Shown piece after piece: positions 1 through 6,255 of a stretch of 11,687 nucleotides of DNA. The notes beneath the pieces were generated by a model. The model had not been told where the DNA came from. It ran no database searches and saw only the letters and a list, made by a program, of their open reading frames with translations. Source of the stretch: Giesbergeria sp. (GTDB lineage Bacteria > Pseudomonadota > Gammaproteobacteria > Burkholderiales > Burkholderiaceae_C); the NCBI GenBank assembly GCA_017998735.1, contig JAGOCN010000030.1, forward strand, positions 1 to 11,687, read 5' to 3'. The translations under genes and the position numbers were made by a program. Each line of letters begins with the position of its first letter. Position 1 is the stretch's first letter.

Positions 1-441
1 GAATTGCATGCCGACCCACTGTCTGCCAATGCGCCCATGCGCGCCAGTTTGCAAGCGCATGTGGCGGCAGGCAAGCCGGTGTGGGCGGAGTGCGGCGGCA
101 TGGTGGCACTGTCTCAGTCCATCACCCGGACGGACGGCCATTGCCAGCCGCTGTGGGGGCTGCTGCCCGGACACGCCACGCAGCAGCGGCGCCTGGCGGG
201 CCTGGGGCCGCAGCAACTGGCATGGAATGGCCACACCCTGCGCGGCCACACTTTTCACTATTCGACGCTAGCGAGCGATGTGCCGCAGGTCACCCGCAGC
301 GCGCGGCCTGGCGAGGCCAGCGCGGCCGGAGCGGGCGAAGCGCTGTACCGCCACGGCAGCATCCACGCCAGTTACTTTCACGCCTGGTTTGAATCCAGCC
401 CCGCCGCAGTGGCTGAGATCTTCGGAGGTTCTGCGCCATGA
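1..441 (+). CDS. cobB: Cobyrinate / hydrogenobyrinate a,c-diamide synthase, C-terminal part (5' end outside window)
   Basis: Glutamine-dependent amidotransferase that uses ATP to amidate the a and c side chains of hydrogenobyrinic acid in the cytoplasm, the last step before cobalt insertion in the aerobic route. Only the last 146 residues are present; the frame is open from base 1, so the gene begins upstream. What is seen is the C-terminal class I-type glutaminase domain of the CobB/CbiA family. The opening ELHA...L..N motif is followed by AECGGM with the nucleophilic Cys (codon 91-93), then GHTFHYS and near the end HASYFHAWF, all typical of the family. The stop overlaps the next start (ATGA, 438-441), so cobU is probably translationally coupled. 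CobQ (cobyric acid synthase) is related, but the AECGGM and FHYS motifs and the neighbouring cobU favour CobB/CbiA. Confidence 0.93.
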   Translation, partial: ELHADPLSANAPMRASLQAHVAAGKPVWAECGGMVALSQSITRTDGHCQPLWGLLPGHATQQRRLAGLGPQQLAWNGHTLRGHTFHYSTLASDVPQVTRSARPGEASAAGAGEALYRHGSIHASYFHAWFESSPAAVAEIFGGSAP

Positions 442-1037
442 ACGCGACCCTTGCCCGCAGCGAACTCATCCTCGGCGGCCAGAAAAGCGGCAAGTCGCGC
501 CGCGCCGAGCTGCTGGCGCAGGGCTGGCTGGCGCAAAGCAGTCACCACCGCGCATTGCTGGTTGCCACGGGCCAGCCCTGGGACGATGAAATGCGCCAGC
601 GCATTGCCCGCCACCAAAGCGACCGCGCTGTGCGCGTGCCGGGCATGGCGACGGTGGAAGAGCCGCTGGACCTGGCCGGCGCAGTGCACCAATACAGCAC
701 ACCCCACACCCTGCTGGTGGTGGACTGCCTGACGCTGTGGCTGACCAACTGGACCATGCCGGCAGAAGACAGACCTGAAAAATTCAAGCCAAATCAGCCT
801 CCAGGCCACGACTGGTCTGCGCAAGCAGCTCTGTTTTTGAAAGCAATTGAAGGCGCTCCTGGCCCCGTGGTGCTGGTGGGCAACGAGATCGGCCTGGGCG
901 TCATTCCGATGGGACGCGAAGTGCGCGCCTTTGTCGATGCGCTCGGGGTGCTGAACCAGGAGGTGGCACAGGTCTGCGAGCGTGTCACGCTGATGGCAGC
1001 AGGCCTGCCACTCACCTTGAAAGGAAACCCGCCATGA
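438..1037 (+). CDS. cobU: Adenosylcobinamide kinase / adenosylcobinamide-phosphate guanylyltransferase
   Basis: Bifunctional enzyme (CobU, called CobP in the aerobic pathway): it phosphorylates adenosylcobinamide and then attaches GMP, giving adenosylcobinamide-GDP for nucleotide-loop assembly. The 199-residue product has the usual family size. Seen: P-loop GGQKSGKS at residues 13-20; DDEMRQRIARH around 49-59, where His59 aligns with the guanylylated His46 of Salmonella CobU; the DCLTLWLTN segment; and GNEIGLGVIPMGREVRAFVDALG near the C-terminus. ATG 438 has GGAGG at 424-428 and overlaps the cobB stop. Odd: residues about 113-135 (bases 776-842) are low in GC and look like an in-frame remnant of a palindromic repeat, in a linker that is variable in the family, so activity is probably kept. 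Its stop overlaps btuF (1034-1037). Confidence 0.95.
   Translation: MNATLARSELILGGQKSGKSRRAELLAQGWLAQSSHHRALLVATGQPWDDEMRQRIARHQSDRAVRVPGMATVEEPLDLAGAVHQYSTPHTLLVVDCLTLWLTNWTMPAEDRPEKFKPNQPPGHDWSAQAALFLKAIEGAPGPVVLVGNEIGLGVIPMGREVRAFVDALGVLNQEVAQVCERVTLMAAGLPLTLKGNPP
776..842. repeat. Putative Comamonadaceae-type palindromic repeat remnant inside cobU
   Basis: A locally AT-rich stretch in an otherwise GC-rich gene. Read on the minus strand it contains AGAGCTGCTTGCGC, then a short hairpin, then GGAGGCTGATTTGGCTTG. From memory, this order (A/T run, 'agctgcttgcgc', inverted arms, 'gaggc(c)tgatttg', A/T run) is that of a short repeat scattered through Comamonadaceae genomes. The centre can pair: CAGGCC at 802-807 with GGTCTG at 814-819, with one G-T pair and the loop acgact. 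It is translated in frame as part of CobU. The resemblance to a genome-wide repeat is recalled, not computed. Confidence 0.5.
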
Positions 1038-2008
1038 AACCCACCCCGATCGTGCGCATCCTGGCCGTGCTCGCCATTCTGGTGGCCCTGGTGCTGCTGA
1101 TGGCCACGCTGGCCAATGCGCAGCCGCCGGTGCGGTCTGCCCAAATCAACCAAACCAACCAAACCAACCAAGCTGCGCAACCCGTGCAGTTGACCGACGA
1201 CCGGGGCCGCAGCATTGCCTTGGCACAGCCACCCCGGCGCATCGTCAGCCTGTTGCCGTCGCTGACCGAAAGCGTGTGCGCGCTGGGCCAGTGTGCGCGG
1301 CTGGTGGGTGTGGACCGCTATTCCAACTGGCCCGACAGCATTGCCAGCCTGCCGCGCGTGGGCGGCGGCATCGACCCGAGCATCGAAGCGGTGGTGGCGC
1401 TGCGGCCTGACGTGGTGTTGATGGCCACCTCGTCGCGCGCGGCGGCGCGGCTGGAGTCGCTGGGATTGACCGTGGTCGCGCTGGAACCCAAAACCCATGC
1501 CGATGTGCAGCGCGTGCTGGGCAAACTGGGCCAGCTGCTGGCAGTGCCGGATGCGCAGCAGGTCTGGCGCACCATTGACGCCAGCGTGTCGGCGGCTGCG
1601 CAGTCTTTGCCGGCGACGGTGCGCGGCACCCGCGTGTACTACGAGGTCAGCCGGGGGCCGTATGGGGCCGGCACCACGTCGTTCATTGGCGAAACGCTGG
1701 CGCGTCTGGGCGTGCAAAATATTTTGCCGCCGCAGCTCGGGCCATTCCCCAAGCTCAACCCCGAATATGTGGTGCGCGCCAACCCCGACCTGATCATGGT
1801 CGGCGCGCGCAGCGCCGCCGGCCTGGCCGAGCGGCCCGGCTGGGCCGGCATCCGCGCGGTGCGCGAGCAGCGCATCTGCGAATTTGACACGGTGGCCACC
1901 GACATGCTGATCCGCCCCGGCCCGCGCATGGCCGAGGCCGCACGCCTGATGGCGCAGTGCCTGTCCGACAAGGCGCCGCCTGCAAACACTGCTGTGCAAC
2001 GGCCATGA
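1034..2008 (+). CDS. btuF: Periplasmic corrinoid-binding protein of ABC transporter (BtuF-like)
   Basis: Captures cobalamin or other corrinoids in the periplasm and delivers them to the BtuC-BtuD importer. The 324-residue product starts with a Sec signal peptide: basic start, a hydrophobic core at about residues 9-26 and a likely cut after ATLANA (residue 29). A low-complexity linker with an NQT repeat follows, then a helical-backbone binding protein of the BtuF/FecB fold (PPRRIVSLLPSLTE..., GVDRYSNWP, GGGIDPSIEAVVALRPDVVL, VYYEVSRGPYGAGTTSFIGETLARLG, LNPEYVVRANPDLIMVG). No lipobox Cys is seen. ATG 1034 has AAGGA at 1021-1025 and overlaps the cobU stop. Corrinoid rather than siderophore specificity is inferred from the cob neighbours and the BtuF-like first domain. 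Confidence 0.9.
   Translation: MKPTPIVRILAVLAILVALVLLMATLANAQPPVRSAQINQTNQTNQAAQPVQLTDDRGRSIALAQPPRRIVSLLPSLTESVCALGQCARLVGVDRYSNWPDSIASLPRVGGGIDPSIEAVVALRPDVVLMATSSRAAARLESLGLTVVALEPKTHADVQRVLGKLGQLLAVPDAQQVWRTIDASVSAAAQSLPATVRGTRVYYEVSRGPYGAGTTSFIGETLARLGVQNILPPQLGPFPKLNPEYVVRANPDLIMVGARSAAGLAERPGWAGIRAVREQRICEFDTVATDMLIRPGPRMAEAARLMAQCLSDKAPPANTAVQRP
1147..1171. repeat. Nine-base tandem repeat in btuF linker
   Basis: The unit caaccaaac is present twice in full (1147-1155, 1156-1164) and then as a partial third copy, caaccaa (1165-1171). It encodes Asn-Gln-Thr repeats between the signal peptide and the folded binding domain. The unit is a multiple of three, so copy-number change by slippage would lengthen or shorten the linker without breaking the frame. 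Confidence 0.9.
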
Positions 2009-3210
2009 GCGCCGTGCTGCACCCTTCCACCCTACCGCAGCCACCGCCGCCTGCGCAGCCGCAGCCGCAGCAGCTACCGCTGTCTCAGCCGACCGCTGCA
2101 GGCGCGGCGGTGGTGACAGCGGCGCCACCCGCCCGCAGCGCGCGCGGCGGCGTGCTGGCGCTGGTTCTGCTGGCACTGGCACTGGTGCTGTGGCTGCTGG
2201 GCACCGGCGTCGGCAGCACCGGGCTGGAGAACCTGTGGCCGGCGCTGTGGGGGCAGGGCGTTGACCCGGCCGCCCATGCCATGGCGCAGCAGATCGTCTG
2301 GGACATCCGCCTGCCGCGCACGCTGGGCGCCTGGGCGGCGGGCGCGCTGCTGGGCCTGGCCGGCGCGGTGGCGCAGGGGTTGTTTCGCAACCCGCTGGCC
2401 GACCCGTATTTGCTCGGCAGCGCCTCGGGCGCCTCGCTGGGCGTGGCCTTGGCACTGGCGTTGTTTGGCGGCGGCAGCGCCGGCCTGCTGGGGTTTTTAG
2501 GGGTTGCGAAAGGCAGTGTGGCGGTGTCGGTGTTTTCCAGCCACTGGCTGGTGCGCCTGGGTCTGACCGGTGCGGCCTTTGTCGGCGCGGTGCTGGCGGT
2601 GCTGCTGACCCTGGTGCTGGCACGCGGTGTGCAGCACACGCTGAGGTTGCTGCTGGCCGGCGTCATCGTCGGCGTGGTGCTGGGCGCGATCACGTCGCTG
2701 TTGCTGCTGCTGTCGCCCGATTCGCTGCAGGCCATGCAGGCCTTCATGCTTGGGTCCACCGGTTTTGTCGGCTGGAGCGCCTGCCTGCTGATGGCCAGCG
2801 TGTGGCTGGTTTGTCTGGTGCTGGCCTGGGTGCTGTCGCGTGCGCTCGACGGCCTGGCGCTGGGCGAAGCCACCGCGCACAGCCTGGGTCTGCCACTGGC
2901 GCCGCTGCGCGCTGCGCTGGTGGCGGTGCTGGCGCTGGCCACCGGCACGGCGGTGGCACAAACCGGGCTGATCGCCTTTGTGGGCCTGGCCGCACCGCAC
3001 CTGGTGCGCGCCGCAGTGTCGGTGCCGCACGGGCGGCTGATGCTGTTGTCCAGCCTGATGGGCGGCGCGCTCTTGTGCGCTGCCGACCTGCTGGCGCGCG
3101 GCCTGATGGCGCCGCAGGAGCTGCCGGTGGGCGTGCTGACGGCGGTGCTGGGCGGCGGCTATTTGCTGTGGCTGATGCACCGGCGCTCATCGCCCGGGGG
3201 TCTGCTGTGA
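2005..3210 (+). CDS. btuC: Corrinoid ABC transporter permease (BtuC/FecCD family)
   Basis: Inner-membrane permease that forms the translocation path for corrinoids delivered by BtuF and pairs with BtuD. From ATG 2005 the product is 401 residues, longer than the usual 320-350. The first 45 or so residues are Pro/Gln/Ala-rich and cytoplasmic, then about ten hydrophobic segments follow. FecCD-family landmarks seen: IRLPRTLGAWAAGALLGLAGAVAQGLFRNPLADPYLLG, GVQHTLRLLLAGVIVG split across the middle, the ATPase-contacting LGEATAHSLGLP loop, and QTGLIAFVGLAAPHLVR. Residues about 163-182, between membrane segments, look like extra, less GC-rich sequence. ATG 2005 is chosen because it makes an ATGA overlap with the btuF stop; an in-frame ATG at 1957 lies deep inside btuF. 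A GTG at 2110 or 2113 would drop most of the extension. Confidence 0.92.
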   Translation: MSAVLHPSTLPQPPPPAQPQPQQLPLSQPTAAGAAVVTAAPPARSARGGVLALVLLALALVLWLLGTGVGSTGLENLWPALWGQGVDPAAHAMAQQIVWDIRLPRTLGAWAAGALLGLAGAVAQGLFRNPLADPYLLGSASGASLGVALALALFGGGSAGLLGFLGVAKGSVAVSVFSSHWLVRLGLTGAAFVGAVLAVLLTLVLARGVQHTLRLLLAGVIVGVVLGAITSLLLLLSPDSLQAMQAFMLGSTGFVGWSACLLMASVWLVCLVLAWVLSRALDGLALGEATAHSLGLPLAPLRAALVAVLALATGTAVAQTGLIAFVGLAAPHLVRAAVSVPHGRLMLLSSLMGGALLCAADLLARGLMAPQELPVGVLTAVLGGGYLLWLMHRRSSPGGLL

Positions 3211-4061
3211 ATGCGCTGCGTGCCATGGCGGGCGACCTTGCTCCTGAAAAGGTAGCTGTCAGCGCAGGCCAGATCAGCGTCAGCTTCGGAAAAACCCCAA
3301 TACTTCACGGCATCGACCTGGCATTGCGTGCGGGCCGTTGGACCAGCATCGTCGGCCCCAACGGTGCCGGCAAATCGACCCTGCTGAAAGCCCTGGCCGG
3401 CCTGCTGCCCAGCGCCGGGCAGGTGCAATTGCTCGGCCGCCCGCTGCATGCCTGGCCTCGGCGCGAACGTGCCCGCGCGCTGTCCTGGCTGGGGCAAAAC
3501 GAAAACGCAGCGGACGACCTGACGGTGTACGACGTTGCCATGCTGGGGCGCTTGCCGCACCAGGGCTGGATGCAGCCCCCCAGCAGCGCCGACCACGCTG
3601 CCGTCGAGCAGGCCCTGCGCACCACACAGGCCTGGGACTGGCGCGGCCGTGCGCTGGGGCAGCTTTCAGGTGGCGAGCGCCAGCGCGTGCTGCTGGCGCG
3701 CGCGCTGGCGGTGCAGGCGCAGGTGCTGCTGATGGACGAGCCGCTGGCCAACCTCGACCCACCGCACCAGGCCGACTGGCTGCTGCTGGCGCGCTCGCTG
3801 GCCGCCAGCGGCACCACCGTGGTCAGCGTGCTGCACGAACTGAGCTTTGCGCTGCACGCCGACGACGTGGTGGTGCTGGCCGGCGGTCGCCTGCAGCACC
3901 ACGGCGCAGCCAGTGACCCCGCCACGCACCGCGCGCTGGAGCGGGTGTTTGACCAGCGCATTGCCATCTACGCCGTGGCCGGGCAGTGGGTGGCCTTGCC
4001 ACAGCTGGCGCCCCAGCGCAGCAATGCTTTTTTGAGCGAGCCCGCGCTGCTGCACCCGTAG
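3207..4061 (+). CDS. btuD: Corrinoid ABC transporter ATPase (BtuD-like)
   Basis: Cytoplasmic ATPase that powers BtuC. From GTG 3207 it has 284 residues. Seen: Walker A GPNGAGKST (50-58), a Q-loop (GQNENA), signature LSGGERQR (from 153), Walker B VLLMDEP with Asp177-Glu178, and H-loop His210 in VLHELSF. The GTG start makes a GTGA overlap with the btuC stop, like the other junctions here; ATG 3225 is the alternative. Residues before QISVSFGKTPILHGIDL are not needed for the fold and may come partly from a repeat-like DNA segment (3241-3283). The C-terminal 70 or so residues after the ATPase core, ending FLSEPALLHP, are family-variable. FecE-type iron ATPases look alike; the corrinoid role rests on btuF, btuC and cob context. 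Confidence 0.93.
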   Translation: MNALRAMAGDLAPEKVAVSAGQISVSFGKTPILHGIDLALRAGRWTSIVGPNGAGKSTLLKALAGLLPSAGQVQLLGRPLHAWPRRERARALSWLGQNENAADDLTVYDVAMLGRLPHQGWMQPPSSADHAAVEQALRTTQAWDWRGRALGQLSGGERQRVLLARALAVQAQVLLMDEPLANLDPPHQADWLLLARSLAASGTTVVSVLHELSFALHADDVVVLAGGRLQHHGAASDPATHRALERVFDQRIAIYAVAGQWVALPQLAPQRSNAFLSEPALLHP

Positions 4062-4080
4062 CGCGTGCGTTTTTGTTTTT
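4043..4080 (+). terminator. Possible Rho-independent terminator at the end of btuD
   Basis: CGCGCT (4043-4048) pairs with AGCGCG (4060-4065) around an 11-base loop, and a T-rich tail, gtttttgttttt, ends at 4080. The stem spans the btuD stop codon. The stem is short and tgcg separates it from the T-run, so it may be weak. It would partly separate the cobB-cobU-btuFCD run from cbiM. Confidence 0.35.
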
Positions 4081-4100
4081 ATTGACGGTTTACACACTGA

Positions 4101-4105
4101 AGGAG
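4101..4105 (+). promoter_or_regulatory. Ribosome binding site of cbiM
   Basis: AGGAG lies six bases before ATG 4112 and decides the start. The longer open frame beginning at 3986 would run back into btuD without such a site. Confidence 0.8.
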
Positions 4106-4111
4106 AAAACC

Positions 4112-4789
4112 ATGCACATCGAACCCGGACTGGTGGACAGCACCAAGATTTTTCTGAGCTACGCCACAGCGGCCAGTGCGCTGCTCTACAGCGGAAAGTT
4201 GGCGCTGGACATGCTGAAAAAGGAGGGCCCGGTGGCCCTGCTGCTGCGCTCGGCCCTCACGACCGCGCTGGTGTTTGCCTTTTTTGAGCTTTTGCCGCAC
4301 CACCCTGTGGGCGTCTCCGAGGTGCATCTGATCCTGGGCACCACGCTGCTGCTGCTGTTTGGCGCCGCCCCGGCCGCCATTGGCCTGGCTGCCGGTCTGC
4401 TGATTCAGAGCGTGTTCTTTGCGCAGCAGGATCTGGCGCAGTACGGCATGAATGTCACCACCTTGCTGGTGCCGCTGTTTGCCACGGCTGCCTTGGCGCG
4501 GCGCATCGTGCCGGGCAGCATGGCCTACGTGGACATGACCTACGCGCAGACTTTCAAGCTGTCGGTGGCCTACCAGGGCGGCATCGTGCTGTGGGTGGGT
4601 TTCTGGGCCATTTATGGGCAGGGCGTGGGCGTTGCCAACCTGGCCAGCATCGGCACCTTCGGCGCTGCCTACATGACCGTGGTCTTGCTGGAGCCGCTGG
4701 TGGACCTGGCCGTGCTGGCCTTGGTCAAACAGCTGCACCGTCTCAAGGGTTCGCTGGTGGTTGTGCCCCGCCTTCACAACGCTGCCTGA
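4112..4789 (+). CDS. cbiM: CbiM-family cobalt transport permease, stand-alone
   Basis: Integral membrane protein of the CbiM/NikM (ECF substrate-specific) family, which brings Co2+ (or Ni2+) into the cell; next to aerobic cob genes cobalt is the likely substrate. The 225-residue product begins MHIEPG. In this family the N-terminal Met-His forms part of the metal site, so the start at 4112, behind AGGAG, is functionally important. Other likely ligands are His72 in SEVHLILG and His63/His64 in LLPHHPVG. About six or seven hydrophobic segments are visible (for example around residues 41-61, 73-100, 114-130, 150-172, 178-205), and GMNVTTLLVPLFATAALARR is a strong family signature. No cbiN, cbiQ or cbiO is adjacent, so it either works alone, as reported for some CbiM-like proteins, or borrows subunits encoded elsewhere. 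Confidence 0.88.
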   Translation: MHIEPGLVDSTKIFLSYATAASALLYSGKLALDMLKKEGPVALLLRSALTTALVFAFFELLPHHPVGVSEVHLILGTTLLLLFGAAPAAIGLAAGLLIQSVFFAQQDLAQYGMNVTTLLVPLFATAALARRIVPGSMAYVDMTYAQTFKLSVAYQGGIVLWVGFWAIYGQGVGVANLASIGTFGAAYMTVVLLEPLVDLAVLALVKQLHRLKGSLVVVPRLHNAA

Positions 4790-5064
4790 TGCCAGAGGCC
4801 ACGATTTGTTGCAACGGGCTGCTGGCACAGGCTTTGAAGTCACTGACTTTGGGTGCTCAACGGCATTGCAGGCGGGTGTTGATTGTGGGCGCCAGCCCCG
4901 TCTCGCCTCGCCTGGCTTGGCGGCCTTGCGCGCCCCCCACGCCAGGGCAGGGCGAGGGGCGGTGCGCGGTGCGCGGCGTGGCTCAAGGGCGGCGATCCCG
5001 GCAGATTCTTGCCGGTCCCTCCGGTTCTGCATGTCCGACCGGCGCGAACCGGTCCTGTTGATCC
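4790..5064. other. Intergenic region cbiM-cobG with strong inverted repeats
   Basis: 275 bases without a convincing gene. The stretch is GC-rich and highly structured: CCTGGC (4911-4916) with GCCAGG (4941-4946), CCTCGCC (4906-4912) with GGCGAGG (4951-4957), two perfect 6-base hairpins at 4998-5015 and 5037-5054, and the palindrome gttgcaac at 4808-4815. No clear -35/-10 pair, B12 box or tRNA was found. A 90-codon frame, 4789-5061, fills it from a TGATG junction with cbiM to just before cobG, but its residue make-up looks non-coding. The region may carry the promoter or leader of cobG-cobJ. Confidence 0.6.
4998..5054 (+). promoter_or_regulatory. Candidate leader hairpins directly upstream of cobG
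   Basis: Hairpin A is CCGGCA (4998-5003) with TGCCGG (5010-5015). Hairpin B is GACCGG (5037-5042) with CCGGTC (5049-5054), ending 10 bases before the cobG ATG. A third pairing, CCGGTTC (5021-5027) with GAACCGG (5046-5052), excludes B. No T-run follows, so these are not intrinsic terminators. Because cobG lacks a visible Shine-Dalgarno sequence, a role in translation control is possible but unproven. Confidence 0.3.
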
Positions 5065-6255
5065 ATGGCTGACCCCATTTCACATTGCCGCGATGCCCCG
5101 GTGCAGGTCAAAGGCTGGTGCCCGGGTGCCGTCCGGCCCATGGCGGCCAGCGACGGGCTGGTCGTGCGCATTCGCCCCCGTGCAGGGCGGCTGAGCAGGG
5201 AACAAGCGCAAGGCATCGCTGCGCTGGCCCACAGGTGGGCCCACCCTGTGCTGGAGCTCACCAACCGGGCCAACCTGCAGCTGCGCGGCATCGATCCGGC
5301 GCGACACGCCCAGCTGCTCAATGCCTTGCGTCGGCTGCGGCTGGTCGATGCGGACGCGGCAGGTGAGGCGCGGCGCAATGTGCAAGTGCAGCCACTCTGG
5401 ACCGAGGGCGACACCACGCCTGCCCTCGCCCACCACCTGGGCGCGCTGCTTGCCGGCATGGATGCGCCTGCGCTGCCCGCCAAGTTCGGCTTTGTGGTGG
5501 ACACCGGAGCAGTGCCCTGCATGCGCAACTGCCATGCCGACATCCGGCTGGAGCGCCACACCGACGGCGTGCTGGTCTACGCCGACGGGGCCGATGCGGG
5601 CGTTGTTGTCACGCCGCAAGCGGCACCCCGGTGCGCACTGGGGTTGGCACGCTGGTTTTTGGGCGCGGGCGGGGCGCCACAAGGCCGCGGGCGCATGGCC
5701 GCCCTGCTTGGGCAGTGCGGCCTGCCTGCCGAGTGGCGGCAAACTCCTGTGCCGCCATGGGCAGCGCCCGCACCCGGTCCGGGTCTTCAGGCCGCAGGGC
5801 GCATTGTGGGCCTGGCCTTTGGCTTGGTGTCGGCCAATGCGCTGGCTGCGCTGGGGGCTTGCGGTGCCTTGCGGCTGACCCCTTGGCGCAGCCTGCTGGT
5901 GGAAGGGGCTGTGCCGTTGCCGGCATGTGCCGAACTCATCACCGACCCGGGCGATGCACGGCTTCGGGTGGCCGCCTGCACGGGCGCTCCGGGGTGCGGG
6001 CAGGCTTCTGGCCCCACCCGAAGCCTGGCGCTGGAGCTGGCGCCATGGGTCGAGACGGGGCACATGCTGCATGTGTCGGGCTGCCCCAAAAGCTGCGCCC
6101 ATCCAAAGGCCACCACCACGGTCGTCACCACCCCCCGTGGCCTGGACTTCGTCCGGCAGGGCACCGCCGCCAGCCCGCCAGACCACCATGGGCTGGACCG
6201 TTTGGCCATTGAACAACTCTTGAGACAAGAAACTGCCCATGCTGCACCGCTTTGA
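5065..6255 (+). CDS. cobG: Precorrin-3B synthase
   Basis: Oxygen-dependent monooxygenase that converts precorrin-3A to the hydroxylactone precorrin-3B, preparing ring contraction by CobJ; it marks the aerobic cobalamin pathway. The 396-residue product opens with VQVKGWCPGAVRPMAASDGLVVRIRPRAG, the CobG form of the nitrite/sulfite-reductase half-domain, with LTNRANLQLRGI soon after. The [4Fe-4S] ligands appear as C305-X5-C311 (CTGAPGC) and C340-X3-C344 (CPKSC) in SGCPKSCAHP. An additional C152-X3-C156 in PCMRNC is unusual to my recollection. The frame is closed by a stop at 5059-5061, so ATG 5065 is the earliest start; there is no clear ribosome binding site. It overlaps cobH by 17 bases. Sulfite reductase is excluded by the short length and the cob context. 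Confidence 0.95.
   Translation: MADPISHCRDAPVQVKGWCPGAVRPMAASDGLVVRIRPRAGRLSREQAQGIAALAHRWAHPVLELTNRANLQLRGIDPARHAQLLNALRRLRLVDADAAGEARRNVQVQPLWTEGDTTPALAHHLGALLAGMDAPALPAKFGFVVDTGAVPCMRNCHADIRLERHTDGVLVYADGADAGVVVTPQAAPRCALGLARWFLGAGGAPQGRGRMAALLGQCGLPAEWRQTPVPPWAAPAPGPGLQAAGRIVGLAFGLVSANALAALGACGALRLTPWRSLLVEGAVPLPACAELITDPGDARLRVAACTGAPGCGQASGPTRSLALELAPWVETGHMLHVSGCPKSCAHPKATTTVVTTPRGLDFVRQGTAASPPDHHGLDRLAIEQLLRQETAHAAPL

Noticed and set aside
1957..2004. Upstream in-frame ATG for the btuC-like gene
   Set aside because: It adds 16 Cys/Ala-rich residues wholly inside btuF; ATG 2005 forms the same ATGA overlap seen at the neighbouring junctions.
794..2623. 609-codon open frame on the minus strand across cobU, btuF and btuC
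   Set aside because: It is antisense to three well-recognised proteins, its product is Arg/Ala/Pro/His-rich with no recognisable motif, and such shadow frames are common in GC-rich DNA.
4082..4111. TTGACG at 4082-4087 as a -35 box for cbiM
   Set aside because: A -10 element at normal spacing would fall on the ribosome binding site and start codon, leaving no room for a leader.
4790..5064. Cobalamin riboswitch upstream of cobG
   Set aside because: I looked on both strands for a B12 box (AGCCAGGAGACCTGCC-like) and for the GGGAA / CCCCGCAACTG core; neither is present. The hairpins there do not match the known fold.
4079..5083. 334-codon minus-strand open frame over cbiM and the following gap
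   Set aside because: It is mostly antisense to CbiM, rich in Gln/His/Arg with no recognisable domain; it does not rescue the 4790-5064 gap as a gene.
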